Counted from the first letter of the stretch, positions 8,090 to 17,001 are shown. The stretch is 48,903 nucleotides of DNA from JBAXBF01 sp034429745 (GCA_034429745.1 DAOUFY010000059.1:1-48903), one strand, 5' to 3'. The notes: generated by a model not told the origin, from the sequence alone. Numbers and translations: made by a program.

Positions 8090-8827
8090 AGATTTTCCCT
8101 GTTGTTTGCGATGAAAATCAACAAAGCGATAACCAATACCTCTCTCAGTGAGGATATATTGTGGATTAGTAGGGTCTTTTTCTATTTTTTTCCTTAAGTA
8201 ATTGATATAGAGGCGAACATAGTGGGGTTCATCTTGGTATTCGTAGCCCCAAACTTTTGATAGTATTTGCTCATGGGAAAGCACCCAGCCGGCATTTTGA
8301 ACTAAGTGATACAGTAAACGATATTCGGTCGGGCGCAATTGAACGAGGTTGCCACCCACCCATACTTCTCTCCGATTAAAATCTATTTTTAGGTAATCAT
8401 CTACTTCGATAATACCTTCAGGAACGCCGCTGATCATCTCAACTCGGCGTAAAACGGCTTTAACCCTACTGACAAGTTCACGCGGACTGAAGGGTTTTGA
8501 AATATAATCATCTGCACCTAATTCAAGACCGCGCACGCGATCCTCTTCTTCTCCTTTTGCAGTAAGCATGATGACTGGAACAGTATTGACTTCCCGGATA
8601 AGTTTTAATACTTCAAATCCATCTATGTCAGGCAACATGACATCAAGTAAAACGAGATCAGGCAGTTGAGTACGGATTAGGTCCAATACTTCACCCCCGC
8701 GATGAGCTTCGATAACAAGAAACCCATCGTGTTCAAGGTTTAATCTAATGAAGCGAACCATTTTTTCTTCATCGTCAACGACGAGGATCCGTCGGTTTAA
8801 GAATTCTTTGGTTGTGTTTGGTGTCAT
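8084..8827 (-). CDS. OmpR/PhoB-family response regulator
   Basis: 247-residue DNA-binding response regulator. The receiver domain has the acidic pair D18/D19, phospho-acceptor D62 (LLDVMLPD), T89 and K111 (SKPF). The winged-helix domain covers about residues 135-238 with LRPTEYRLLYHLVQNAG and the recognition-helix segment HYVRLYINYLRKKIE. The start ATG has a strong SD (AGGAGG). No kinase is adjacent. It lies 61 nt downstream of the PP2C phosphatase gene on the same strand, so the two may be cotranscribed. The orphan kinase at 1.3-4.8 kb is one possible partner. Confidence 0.93.
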   Translation of the reverse strand: MTPNTTKEFLNRRILVVDDEEKMVRFIRLNLEHDGFLVIEAHRGGEVLDLIRTQLPDLVLLDVMLPDIDGFEVLKLIREVNTVPVIMLTAKGEEEDRVRGLELGADDYISKPFSPRELVSRVKAVLRRVEMISGVPEGIIEVDDYLKIDFNRREVWVGGNLVQLRPTEYRLLYHLVQNAGWVLSHEQILSKVWGYEYQDEPHYVRLYINYLRKKIEKDPTNPQYILTERGIGYRFVDFHRKQQGKSS

Positions 8828-8888
8828 AATTTGCCTCCTAATTTTTTACAATAATGAACCGGTTGCAGGTAAACTTATGACAACATCA

Positions 8889-9815
8889 TCATGAGTATAT
8901 TTGGATTAAAATTACACTGATGTTGTCTGGACCACCTGCGTCATTGGCAGATTTTACAAGAGCTTGACAACCTTGATGAGGGTTGGTAGAACTTGTTACA
9001 ATTTGGGCTATTTGAGAATCTGAAATGGACCCCCAAAGGCCATCTGAGCAAAGCATGAGAAACCCTTTTTCAGGTAAGTCCATTGAAATGAACTCCGGGT
9101 CGGCTTGTTCGCCTTGCCCAATGGCGCGGTATAGAATATTTCTTTGGGGATGAACCGCAGCTTCATCAGGGGTAAGCTGTCCTAACTCTTCGAGACGTTT
9201 GACAAGGGAATGATCGCGAGTGAGTATTTGAATATTCTTTTCATCTTGAATGTGGTAGGCGCGGCTATCTCCTATGTGAGCAATTTTTACTTGATTACCA
9301 AAAATCATAAGCGCTGTTAAGGTTGTTCCTCCATCAGGCACTTGTTCTGTTACAGCATACCGAGCAACGTCCATAGCTGAATTAAGCACCGTTTGAAAGG
9401 ATTGACTGGTAATATCATTAAGACTTAATGCCGGCAGATAGAAATTTTTTATGATATACTCTGCAACGCTCTGGATCGCTATCTGGCTAGCAAGTTCTCC
9501 TTTCTCATGACCACCCATTCCATCAGCAATGATAAATAGCCCAAAAGGAGACTGTTGGCCATTACTGGCAATGTTGGAGGTGAAAGTAAAAAGACTATCC
9601 TGATTATTATGGCGCTGTCTGCCAATCGAATAACCACTACTGACAAGTAATTGCGGGTATTTAGGTGTGTTCATAGGGACATTATACTGTTTTTTATTTA
9701 TAGGTTTGTTTTCTTCATAAGGTATAGCCTTAAATGAAGAGGGTTGTGTTTCGGAAAATTCATGTTGTTTGTCATTGTCGTTTTTATTGAACACTTTTTG
9801 AAAGAGTTCTTTCAC
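8889..9815 (-). CDS. PP2C-family serine/threonine protein phosphatase
   Basis: Mn/Mg-dependent phosphatase that removes phosphate from Ser/Thr, as in the Stp/PrpC group. Visible motifs are RHNNQDSLF, IADGMGGHEKGE, IAHIGDSRAYH, TRDHSLVKRL, MLCSDGLWG and GGPDNISVILIQI, covering all metal-binding Asp positions. The first 70 or so residues are a Lys/Asn/Gln-rich tail without a membrane helix. The start is placed at GTG 9815, where AAAGAGG lies 6 nt upstream; a TTG at 9845 would add ten residues and has its own more distant GGAGG. A partner Hanks-type kinase is not in the window. Confidence 0.9.
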   Translation of the reverse strand: MKELFQKVFNKNDNDKQHEFSETQPSSFKAIPYEENKPINKKQYNVPMNTPKYPQLLVSSGYSIGRQRHNNQDSLFTFTSNIASNGQQSPFGLFIIADGMGGHEKGELASQIAIQSVAEYIIKNFYLPALSLNDITSQSFQTVLNSAMDVARYAVTEQVPDGGTTLTALMIFGNQVKIAHIGDSRAYHIQDEKNIQILTRDHSLVKRLEELGQLTPDEAAVHPQRNILYRAIGQGEQADPEFISMDLPEKGFLMLCSDGLWGSISDSQIAQIVTSSTNPHQGCQALVKSANDAGGPDNISVILIQIYS

Positions 9816-9866
9816 GGATTTCCTCTTTGTATTTATTAATTGCAATTATGAGGATTTTCTACCTCC

Positions 9867-9895
9867 ATTATAGTCTCTATTATCAGGTTTTGCAA
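9867..9895 (-). promoter_or_regulatory. Putative promoter of the PP2C gene
   Basis: On the minus strand, TTGCAA (9890-9895) and TATAAT (9867-9872) are separated by exactly 17 nt. Transcription would start near 9860, about 45 nt before the GTG start. It may also serve the downstream response-regulator gene. Confidence 0.65.
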
Positions 9896-9970
9896 TAATA
9901 ACGAAGGTGTTTTGTATTGATTAATTTTTTATTATAAGTATGGGTTATATTTTTAAGGAGTGAGAAGCCA

Positions 9971-11398
9971 ATGGATAAAGATTCCATTTATACGTCTTAT
10001 GCATCGCCATTTTCTTGGAGGTATGGCAGTCCAGCCATGCGAAAGATATGGAGTGAATCAACGAAGCGTTTATTATGGCGAAAAATATGGCTAGCGTTGG
10101 CTGAAGTTCAAGCATCATTTGGTTTAATCTCTCAAGAACAAGTAGATGAAATAAGAGAACATGCAGAAGAAATCAATCTTCAACGGGCTCTTGAGATCGA
10201 AGCGAACATACACCACGATTTGATGGCTGAGCTTAAGATATTTGCTGAACAATGTCCTTCAGCTGGGGGAGTACTGCACCTTGGGGCAACTTCGATGGAT
10301 ATTGAGGATAATGCAGAGGTGTTAAGAATAAAATCGGCTTTGAAATTGCTGCTGGAGCAGCTTGCTTCACTACTGCTGTTGCTGACAGAAAGTATTGAGA
10401 CTTGGGCGGATGAAGTGATCATCGCTTATACTCACTTGCAGCCGGCAGAGCCAACAACTTTGGGATATCGCATAGCGGGTTGGACCCAAGATTTATGGAT
10501 GGATTGGCAACAACTCAACAGTATTTTATCTGCTATTAAAGGGAAAGGCTTTAAAGGTGCGGTTGGAAGCGGCGCTTCGTATTTGGAGCTTTTAGGTATC
10601 ACTGATCTTATTTCTTTTGAAGAGAAGATGGCAGAAAAGTTAAAGATTGATTTTTATTCTATCACCAATCAAGTAGCGCCGCGCAAACAAGAGTATTGGC
10701 TGCTTTCAGGATTAGCTAGCTTAGCTGGTTCGCTTTATAAAGCTGCATTGGACTTGCGTTTTCTGCAAACTCCATCCATTGGTGAAATTAGTGAGCCATT
10801 TGAGACGCATCAGGTTGGTTCATCTGCTATGCCTTTTAAGAGGAACCCAATTTTAGCTGAAAAGATCAATTCTCTGGGTAGGTACGTTGCGCAGTTGCCT
10901 AGAATTGCCTGGGACAATGCAGCCAATTCAATGTTGGAGCGAACTTTGGACGATTCCGCTAACCGCAGACTCATATTAGCTGAAGCATTTTTAGCTTGCG
11001 ATGAAATGCTGGCTTGCTATAGCCGCATTGTAAAGGGATGGAAAATAAACCGGGAAATTATTCAACGCAATAGAGAGGTGTTTATGCCTTTTGCAGCAAC
11101 AGAAAAGGTGCTTCTTGCTGCTTGCAAAGCAGGCGCTGACCGCCAACTTGCACATGAAAAGCTGCGGATTTTATCGCTTCAAGCGTGGGAGGCAGTACAG
11201 AAAGGTCAAAAGAACCCTTTGATGGATTTGATAAGAAAAGACACCTACTTTTCCCAATATATAAAAGAAGAGATGATTATAAAAATTTTTGAAGAACGTC
11301 AGTATGTTGGGGATGTAGCAAAAAGGGGGCGCGAATTTGCCCAAATGGTACGAATTGCCCTTCAAGAGAACCATTGCAAGGAAAAGGAGCCTGCATAA
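9971..11398 (+). CDS. purB: Adenylosuccinate lyase
   Basis: Cleaves SAICAR and adenylosuccinate, releasing fumarate, in purine synthesis. At 475 residues it is the expected size. The fumarase/aspartase-superfamily signature SSAMPFKRNP is at about 284-293; the active-site segments HHDLMAEL (81-88), LGATSMDIEDN and THLQPAEPTT are present. The ATG follows AAGGAG. purB is not next to other pur genes here; purH lies 16 kb away. The last 37 nt overlap the convergent VTT-domain gene. Confidence 0.96.
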   Translation: MDKDSIYTSYASPFSWRYGSPAMRKIWSESTKRLLWRKIWLALAEVQASFGLISQEQVDEIREHAEEINLQRALEIEANIHHDLMAELKIFAEQCPSAGGVLHLGATSMDIEDNAEVLRIKSALKLLLEQLASLLLLLTESIETWADEVIIAYTHLQPAEPTTLGYRIAGWTQDLWMDWQQLNSILSAIKGKGFKGAVGSGASYLELLGITDLISFEEKMAEKLKIDFYSITNQVAPRKQEYWLLSGLASLAGSLYKAALDLRFLQTPSIGEISEPFETHQVGSSAMPFKRNPILAEKINSLGRYVAQLPRIAWDNAANSMLERTLDDSANRRLILAEAFLACDEMLACYSRIVKGWKINREIIQRNREVFMPFAATEKVLLAACKAGADRQLAHEKLRILSLQAWEAVQKGQKNPLMDLIRKDTYFSQYIKEEMIIKIFEERQYVGDVAKRGREFAQMVRIALQENHCKEKEPA

Positions 11399-11940
11399 GC
11401 TACGGCTAGCATTTTGAGCAGTTTTCCGATGAAACAATATGGTAGAAATACACTTAAGGGAATTTTAAGCGCGCCGGCGGCAATACCGGCTAGATCCATC
11501 AAAGGAAAAGGAACAAAAGCGAGTAACAGGATGAAAAACCCAATAAATTTTTTATGGTGAATCATCCAATCTGAAAGCTTACGATAAGTTTGCATGTTGT
11601 CAATAACAGCATTACCGCTAAAGCCCGCTATATAGCTGGTCGTTTCTCCTAAAGTTGCACCTAGACTTGCGGCAATGGCGACCCCTATGGGATGAAATAT
11701 TCCACTCATGGCAAAGACGAACAGCAAACTGGGTGCAGGTAAGAAAATAGTAGCATTGGCTAAAAAGGAGAACAGAAATATACCGCCATAGCCATATTGC
11801 GCAAATTGTTTGGCTTGATCACGTATATCATAGATATAGATAGATAAACCAACAACGAAAAGAATACCCAAAATACGTGGCCAATTGTTTTTAATCTTTT
11901 CTAGGCAGGTCTGCTTAGGGAGGAGTTGTGATTCTTCCAT
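11362..11940 (-). CDS. VTT/SNARE-associated (DedA-like) membrane protein
   Basis: 192-residue inner-membrane protein of the VTT (DedA-like) superfamily, closer in size to the YqaA group. Several hydrophobic helices are visible, with the conserved central region that includes FLPAPSLLFVFAMSG, GATLGETTSYIAGFSGN and a late FVPFPLMDLAGIAAG motif. Family members are tied to lipid flipping or membrane homeostasis; the substrate here is unknown. It is the last gene of the pyrG-udk group, 18 nt after udk, and has no clear SD. Confidence 0.85.
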   Translation of the reverse strand: MEESQLLPKQTCLEKIKNNWPRILGILFVVGLSIYIYDIRDQAKQFAQYGYGGIFLFSFLANATIFLPAPSLLFVFAMSGIFHPIGVAIAASLGATLGETTSYIAGFSGNAVIDNMQTYRKLSDWMIHHKKFIGFFILLLAFVPFPLMDLAGIAAGALKIPLSVFLPYCFIGKLLKMLAVAYAGSFSLQWFS

Positions 11941-11958
11941 AGTATTTGCTTTGTCAAA

Positions 11959-12624
11959 CTAATCGAATATATTCTTATTGTTTCCTTCACTTTGTTGAAG
12001 CATATCAAGCACGCGGGCAGCAATCATATCTAGTGCCACCATATTAAATCCGCCTTCTGGAATAATGACATCAGCATAACGTTTGGAAAATTCGACAAAC
12101 TCGAGGTGCATCGGGCGTACAGTTTCCAGATATTGAGAAATTACAGACTCGGTGGTACGCCCTCTTTCGTTGATATCGCGTTGCAGGCGGCGAATAAAGC
12201 GAATATCAGGGTCGGTATCTACATATATCTTAACATCAAAAAGTTTTCTCAGTTCCGGCTCGGCAAAAATAAGAATGCCGTCAACTAAGATAATGGGTTG
12301 AGGAAAAATTTCTTTTGTTTCTTTGGTGCGCGTGTGATGTTTAAAATCATAAATTGGCAACTTAATGGGTTTCCACTCTTTGAGGTCATGAATATGTGCA
12401 ATCAACAGTTCAGTTTCTAGTGAATCGGGATGATCGAAATTAACCTTTGCACGCTGTTCAAGGGTCAGATGGCTTAAATCGCGATAGTAGGCATCATGAG
12501 GAAGATAAGCTACATGTTCAGCCCCCACGCGCTCCAAAATGCCGCGTGCAATGGTTGTTTTCCCTGAGCCGGAACCTCCAGCCACTCCAATCACTACGGG
12601 AGTAGGTTTATTATGCTTGTTCAT
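11959..12624 (-). CDS. udk: Uridine kinase
   Basis: Phosphorylates uridine and cytidine in pyrimidine salvage. The P-loop GGSGSGKTT is at residues 16-24, followed by the substrate segment LPHDAYYRDLS, the motif VNFDHPDSLE, the Walker-B-like IILVDGILIF and RRLQRDINERGRT. At 221 residues the length is typical. Its ATG overlaps the pyrG TGA in an ATGA arrangement, implying translational coupling of CTP synthesis and nucleoside salvage. Confidence 0.95.
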   Translation of the reverse strand: MNKHNKPTPVVIGVAGGSGSGKTTIARGILERVGAEHVAYLPHDAYYRDLSHLTLEQRAKVNFDHPDSLETELLIAHIHDLKEWKPIKLPIYDFKHHTRTKETKEIFPQPIILVDGILIFAEPELRKLFDVKIYVDTDPDIRFIRRLQRDINERGRTTESVISQYLETVRPMHLEFVEFSKRYADVIIPEGGFNMVALDMIAARVLDMLQQSEGNNKNIFD

Positions 12625-14273
12625 GTTTCTTGTTCAGCGTAAGCATGCTTATTTACTTTAGATTTTTCTTCAGTTTTGTTTTTCACCGCTTTTAGAAAAG
12701 CTACAAATAGCGGATGAGGGCGATTGGGACGAGATAGAAATTCAGGATGAAATTGTGTGCCGACCATAAAAGGATGATCCTTTAATTCTGCTATCTCAAC
12801 AAGCTTTTCATCCGGTGATAAGCCAGAAAAGATCATACCTGCAGCTTGAAGCGGTTCGCGGTAAGCGTTGTTCAATTCAAAGCGGTGGCGATGTCTTTCT
12901 TTAACCATATCTTGCTGATAAGCTGCATGGGCTTTGGTATTTGGAACAAGTTTACAAGGGTAAAGCCCAAGGCGCATTGTACCGCCCATTTCGGCAATGT
13001 CTCTTTGATCTGGCATGAGATCAATAACAGGAAATGGAGTTGAACGATCGAATTCTGTAGAGTTGACTTTTTCTGTTCGAAATATGTGCCTGCCAAACTC
13101 GACAACCATCAATTGCATACCTAAACATAATCCTAGGTAGGGAACCAAATTCTCGCGAGCATAACGCGCAGCTAAAATTTTGCCCTCTGTGCCGCGCGTG
13201 CCAAAACCACCAGGAACAACAATTCCATCGCATTGCTTTAAAATTTCCCAAGCGCCGTCTTTTTCAAGATCAACTGAATATATCCATTGAATATTTACTT
13301 CAATTCCAACAGCAAGTGCAGCGTGGAATAAAGCTTCGCGCACGCTCATATAGGCATCATGGAGTTCAACATATTTACCAACGATAGCAATATTGACAGT
13401 CGGTTTGCTCCTTTTTACTTCTTTTATGAGATTTTTCCATTCATCCCAGTTGGGCTCGATACGTTTTTTCAATCCAAACCGTTGAAGTATATAGTCAGCA
13501 ACGCCAGCTTCTTCAAGCATCAGGGGTACTTGATAGAGGATAGGTACTGTTACCATAGGAATAACGGCTTGTTTTTCAACATCGCAAAATTGGGCAATCT
13601 TTGTGCATAGCTCTTCTGGGATAGGATGATCGGATCTTGCAATGATGATATTAGGGGAGATACCGATCGAGCGAAGTTCTCGCACTGAGTGTTGAGTAGG
13701 TTTTGTTTTCAGTTCATCGGTTGCGCCAATGTGGGGCAGCCAAGTAGTATGAATGTAAATGCTGTTTTCTCGCCCTACATCTGTACGCATTTGTCGGATA
13801 GCTTCAAGAAATGGAAGAGATTCAATGTCTCCGACAGTACCGCCAATTTCGACGATGACGATTTCTGCTCCGGTGGTTTTTGAAACCAAGCCGATTCTAC
13901 GCTTTATTTCATTCGTAATATGAGGAATAACTTGGATTGTGCCGCCCAAAAAATCACCGCGTCGTTCTTTTGCAATGATTTCAGCATAAACTTGACCGGT
14001 GGTTACATTGCACACACGGTTGAGGTTAATATCCATGAAACGCTCATAATGCCCTAAATCCAAATCTGTTTCGGCTCCATCATCAAGGACAAAAACTTCT
14101 CCATGCTGATAGGGGCTCATTGTGCCTGGATCAACATTGATATACGGATCTAATTTTTGGGCAGCAATACTGAAACCGCGTTCTTTAAGCAGCCTGCCAA
14201 TTGCAGCAGCAGTAACACCTTTACCCACTGAACTGACTACACCGCCGGTAACAAAGATGTATTTGGTGCTCAA
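12621..14273 (-). CDS. pyrG: CTP synthase
   Basis: Makes CTP from UTP, ATP and glutamine. The 550-residue protein has the N-terminal synthetase domain (KYIFVTGGVVSSVGKG, DPYINVDPGTMSPYQHGEVFVLDDG) and a C-terminal class-I glutamine amidotransferase domain with the nucleophile Cys in LGLCLGMQ (about 385) and the FHPEF His-Pro-Glu triad part. Translation most likely begins at TTG 14273, since GGAGGAAAC directly precedes it. It leads the pyrG-udk-VTT group. Confidence 0.97.
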   Translation of the reverse strand: MSTKYIFVTGGVVSSVGKGVTAAAIGRLLKERGFSIAAQKLDPYINVDPGTMSPYQHGEVFVLDDGAETDLDLGHYERFMDINLNRVCNVTTGQVYAEIIAKERRGDFLGGTIQVIPHITNEIKRRIGLVSKTTGAEIVIVEIGGTVGDIESLPFLEAIRQMRTDVGRENSIYIHTTWLPHIGATDELKTKPTQHSVRELRSIGISPNIIIARSDHPIPEELCTKIAQFCDVEKQAVIPMVTVPILYQVPLMLEEAGVADYILQRFGLKKRIEPNWDEWKNLIKEVKRSKPTVNIAIVGKYVELHDAYMSVREALFHAALAVGIEVNIQWIYSVDLEKDGAWEILKQCDGIVVPGGFGTRGTEGKILAARYARENLVPYLGLCLGMQLMVVEFGRHIFRTEKVNSTEFDRSTPFPVIDLMPDQRDIAEMGGTMRLGLYPCKLVPNTKAHAAYQQDMVKERHRHRFELNNAYREPLQAAGMIFSGLSPDEKLVEIAELKDHPFMVGTQFHPEFLSRPNRPHPLFVAFLKAVKNKTEEKSKVNKHAYAEQET

Positions 14274-14311
14274 GTTTCCTCCAGAAAAGTTTATTAAAAC
14301 ATTATATATGC

Positions 14312-14339
14312 CGAATTATATCATGGATCGTATAATTCG
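14312..14339 (-). promoter_or_regulatory. Dyad overlapping a putative pyrG promoter
   Basis: CGAATTATA (14312-14320) and TATAATTCG (14331-14339) form a perfect 9-bp inverted repeat with a 10-nt centre. On the minus strand the left arm contains an extended -10 (TGATATAAT, -10 at 14315-14320), so the dyad would overlap the pyrG promoter. No good -35 box is seen. It could be an operator or a weak structure after the upstream sensor kinase gene. Confidence 0.4.
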
Positions 14340-14360
14340 ATGTAAAAGTTGGCTTTAGCT

Positions 14361-15779
14361 TTAGGCAATAGGCAGCGAGAAATAGAACGTACTGCCTTTT
14401 CCTTCGATGCTTTCAACCCAAATATTTCCAAGATGAGCTTCAACGAGTTTTCTGGCGATGGCTAAACCTAATCCAGTACCACCTTTGCGCCTTGAAGGGT
14501 CAATTTTATAAAATCTTTCAAAGATGCGCGGCAAATCATCAGCGGGAATTCCTATACCAGTATCTGCAATAGAAAAAATAATAAAATTACCATCTTGGAT
14601 TGCGCGTAAGGTAATACTTCCCCCACTTTCGGTAAACTTAATGGCATTATGAAGCAAGTTTACGAGGACTTGCTCGATGCGGATGGGGTCAGCGAGAACG
14701 GACGGCAAGTCATGATCACATTGGACGGTAATGGATAAATTTTCTCTCTGAGCTTGCAAAGCTAACCTTTCTACTGCTGTACTGATTAATGTACAAGGTG
14801 AAACATCCTGAAGTTTTAAAGGAACCTTGCCGGATTCAATGCGCGAGAGTTCTAGAAGCTCTGAAACCATTTGGGTAAGTGAATCGACCTCTTTTTCTAT
14901 CTGCAGAAGAAAACGGGAAGAAGCTATGGGATCTTCCATTGCACCGCTGCGCAATGTTTCTGTAAGCGCTTTGAGAGAAGCAAGAGGGGTGCGCAGCTCA
15001 TGGGAGATGTTGCTAATGAAATCTCGGCGGACGGTTTCTAAATGGTGGAGTTTGGTAATATCTTGGAAGATCAACAGGGTACAGCCCGGCAGAGCTTGTT
15101 CTAAGGAAATGGCAATGCCTTGTAGGAATATTCGCGGTGTACCAATTTCAAGAAAAGTAATTTGTTCTTCCTGGGTCCGTTTTTGCTGCTGCCACAAATC
15201 AATAATTTGGTGATAACGGACTGTTTCAGCTAGGGTCTTCTGCATGGCGCGCTCAGCAGACACCTTAAAAATTTTTTCTGCGGCAGGGTTAAACAGCTTA
15301 ATTTTTCCATCATCATCCACTATGATGACACCATCGTTCATATACTGCAGTACGGCTTCAAGAGTTTTACGCTCTGATTGCAAAGCTTCAATCCGCCGCC
15401 GCTGCTGTTTAGCCATGGCATTTATGGCTAAAGAAAGCTGTTTGTACTCGTCTTTTATACTTTGAAAAATTGGTTGACTTTCTGCAATTTGCCAAGCTGC
15501 ATTGGAAATTTCCTTAAGGGGGATAAGTCCACGATGGATAACTAAAGGTAAAGTTAAACAGGTAAGGCAAAGGAAAATGACACAAAACAAAAGGAAATCT
15601 CTCAAAAGGTTATTGAGCAATAAAGCTATGATAGGCAATTCGGAAACCTGAAGTTGAGGAGAGAGCTCATCTAATTGAATTTTGAGGCGATACCAGAACC
15701 AAATATATCCAGCGATGAGTAGCAGCGCCGTAAAAATAATAAATGGAAGGGCAATTATCCATGCACGACGATTAAACAT
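14361..15779 (-). CDS. PhoR-like sensor histidine kinase
   Basis: 472 residues with two membrane helices (about 7-29 and 59-80) enclosing a short extracytoplasmic loop. These are followed by a HAMP-like linker, a PAS domain (about 139-240, VLQYMNDGVIIVDDDGKI), HisKA with His260 in ISHELRTPL, and HATPase with LVNLLHNAIKFTESGG, ADTGIGIP and GTGLGLAI. The architecture and its downstream place relative to an OmpR-type regulator match PhoBR/WalRK-like systems. The short sensor loop gives no clue to the signal. It begins 5 nt after the regulator gene. Confidence 0.94.
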   Translation of the reverse strand: MFNRRAWIIALPFIIFTALLLIAGYIWFWYRLKIQLDELSPQLQVSELPIIALLLNNLLRDFLLFCVIFLCLTCLTLPLVIHRGLIPLKEISNAAWQIAESQPIFQSIKDEYKQLSLAINAMAKQQRRRIEALQSERKTLEAVLQYMNDGVIIVDDDGKIKLFNPAAEKIFKVSAERAMQKTLAETVRYHQIIDLWQQQKRTQEEQITFLEIGTPRIFLQGIAISLEQALPGCTLLIFQDITKLHHLETVRRDFISNISHELRTPLASLKALTETLRSGAMEDPIASSRFLLQIEKEVDSLTQMVSELLELSRIESGKVPLKLQDVSPCTLISTAVERLALQAQRENLSITVQCDHDLPSVLADPIRIEQVLVNLLHNAIKFTESGGSITLRAIQDGNFIIFSIADTGIGIPADDLPRIFERFYKIDPSRRKGGTGLGLAIARKLVEAHLGNIWVESIEGKGSTFYFSLPIA

Positions 15780-15784
15780 AGCAG

Positions 15785-16495
15785 CTATCCTTCAAAACGA
15801 TAGCCTGCTCCGCGTACTGTAACAATGCGTTGAGGATTAGCAGCGTCCTTTTCAATTTTTTCACGCAGCCAGCGAATATGAACATCTACCGTACGGCTTT
15901 CCCCTTGCCATTCCCAACCCCACACTTGCTGCAATATTAACGGACGAGAAAGAAGCTTGCCTTTATGCTTCATAAGAAAGTGCAGGAGCTCAAATTCCAT
16001 AGGTTTCAACTCGATAGATTGGCTACCGAGAAAAGCTTGACGGCGTTCGAGATCTAAGGAAAGATCATCAGAGCGGAGGATGTTTTCTTCGGTTCTACTT
16101 TTACTGAGGTGTTGATTTTCATTACGGTCAATACGCACCCGACGGAGTTTGGCTTTGACATGTGCAAGCAACTCGCGCATGCTGAAAGGTTTTGTAAGAT
16201 AGTCATCTGCTCCCATTTCCAAACCAATGACGCGGTCTATCTCATCATCCCGTGCGGTAAGCATGAGGATGGGCATATGCATTTCTTGGCGCAGAATACG
16301 ACACACTTCAAAGCCATCAATGATTGGCAGCATGATGTCAAGAATAATTAAATCGGGATTTTGCTCGCGTGCCAGCTTTATGCCGGTTTCTCCATCTGCT
16401 GCAATGAAAACGGAGTATCCTTCTTTATTTAGATTGTAGGCAAGGGTTTCGCACAAAGCCGGTTCGTCTTCTATAACTAATACTTTTTCTGGCAT
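15785..16495 (-). CDS. OmpR/PhoB-family response regulator
   Basis: 236-residue regulator paired with the kinase just downstream. The receiver has D10, phospho-acceptor D53 (LILDIMLP), T80 and K102; the winged-helix DNA-binding domain begins near 130, with IELKPMEFELLHFLM and SRTVDVHIRWLREKIE. The ATG is preceded by AAGGAGGGG. Sequence features are of the PhoB/PhoP/WalR type; no target site could be assigned. Confidence 0.95.
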   Translation of the reverse strand: MPEKVLVIEDEPALCETLAYNLNKEGYSVFIAADGETGIKLAREQNPDLIILDIMLPIIDGFEVCRILRQEMHMPILMLTARDDEIDRVIGLEMGADDYLTKPFSMRELLAHVKAKLRRVRIDRNENQHLSKSRTEENILRSDDLSLDLERRQAFLGSQSIELKPMEFELLHFLMKHKGKLLSRPLILQQVWGWEWQGESRTVDVHIRWLREKIEKDAANPQRIVTVRGAGYRFEG

Positions 16496-16521
16496 AACCG
16501 CCCCTCCTTACATCATTTGAG

Positions 16522-16530
16522 ATTATAACA
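16522..16530 (-). promoter_or_regulatory. Extended -10 promoter of the two-component operon
   Basis: On the minus strand, TGTTATAAT gives an extended -10 (TGn followed by TATAAT at 16522-16527), about 27 nt before the regulator ATG. The -35 region is poor. Confidence 0.5.
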
Positions 16531-16554
16531 TGGATTACACGAGATTTGTGTTGC

Positions 16555-16583
16555 TTGACATTCATGGTACAGCAAGATATACT
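16555..16583 (+). promoter_or_regulatory. Near-consensus promoter upstream of small membrane protein gene
   Basis: TTGACA (16555-16560) and TATACT (16578-16583) are separated by exactly 17 nt. This is the best match to the sigma-70 consensus in the window. It is divergent from the regulator promoter at 16522. Confidence 0.7.
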
Positions 16584-16659
16584 CCATTATAATCAGTTAA
16601 TTAACACAGCCCTGAGAAGATGGCGAGAGCAAAAAATTATTTGCGATATAATTTTTATT

Positions 16660-16926
16660 ATGATGCAATCACCAAGTTTTCTATTAGGATTAATACTTTC
16701 AACGCTTTATGGTGCAATATTTCACCTTGTAGTAGGCGGCAATCCATTGCGGTTACTGTTTTTTATCCTTATGGGGTGGTTAGGTTTTTGGGGAGCTCAA
16801 TGGTTGGCAGATGCACTTCAGTGGAGTATTGTGGATATTGGAGAATTGCATATAGATGCTGCAACGTTTGGAAGCATTTGTGCAATGGTTTTCGGTTTTT
16901 GGCTGATTGGAAAGGAAAATTCATAG
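16660..16926 (+). CDS. Small hydrophobic membrane protein
   Basis: 88 residues starting MMQSPSFLLGLILS, with three likely membrane helices (about 5-25, 29-50 and 64-83) and a GELHIDAATFG segment between the last two. Family unknown. The frame is open back to 16546 through a TTG, but the upstream part would overlap a strong promoter and is not hydrophobic, so the paired ATGs at 16660/16663 are preferred. No SD is visible; a TATAAT at 16647-16652 would put a transcription start at or next to the ATG, so leaderless translation is possible. Confidence 0.55.
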   Translation: MMQSPSFLLGLILSTLYGAIFHLVVGGNPLRLLFFILMGWLGFWGAQWLADALQWSIVDIGELHIDAATFGSICAMVFGFWLIGKENS

Positions 16927-16954
16927 GGTTTTCATTTTTCTTCCGTGTTGGACA

Positions 16955-16963
16955 TGATAAAAT
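16955..16963 (+). promoter_or_regulatory. Possible extended -10 promoter of the DUF151 gene
   Basis: TGATAAAAT gives an extended -10 (TAAAAT at 16958-16963), 39 nt before the ATG. The -35 region (16935-16940, TTTTTC) is weak. Confidence 0.35.
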
Positions 16964-17001
16964 ATACTATGAGGGGCATGCATTAAGGTAAGGAGAGGGT
17001 T

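Noticed and set aside
8850..8860. AACCGGTT palindrome upstream of the regulator gene as operator
   Set aside because: A single 8-bp palindrome with no second copy or clear promoter alignment is not enough evidence.
16620..16991. Alternative frame coding for 123 residues over the small membrane protein
   Set aside because: The product is basic and Cys/Arg-rich with no domain pattern, while the other frame gives a consistent three-helix membrane protein.
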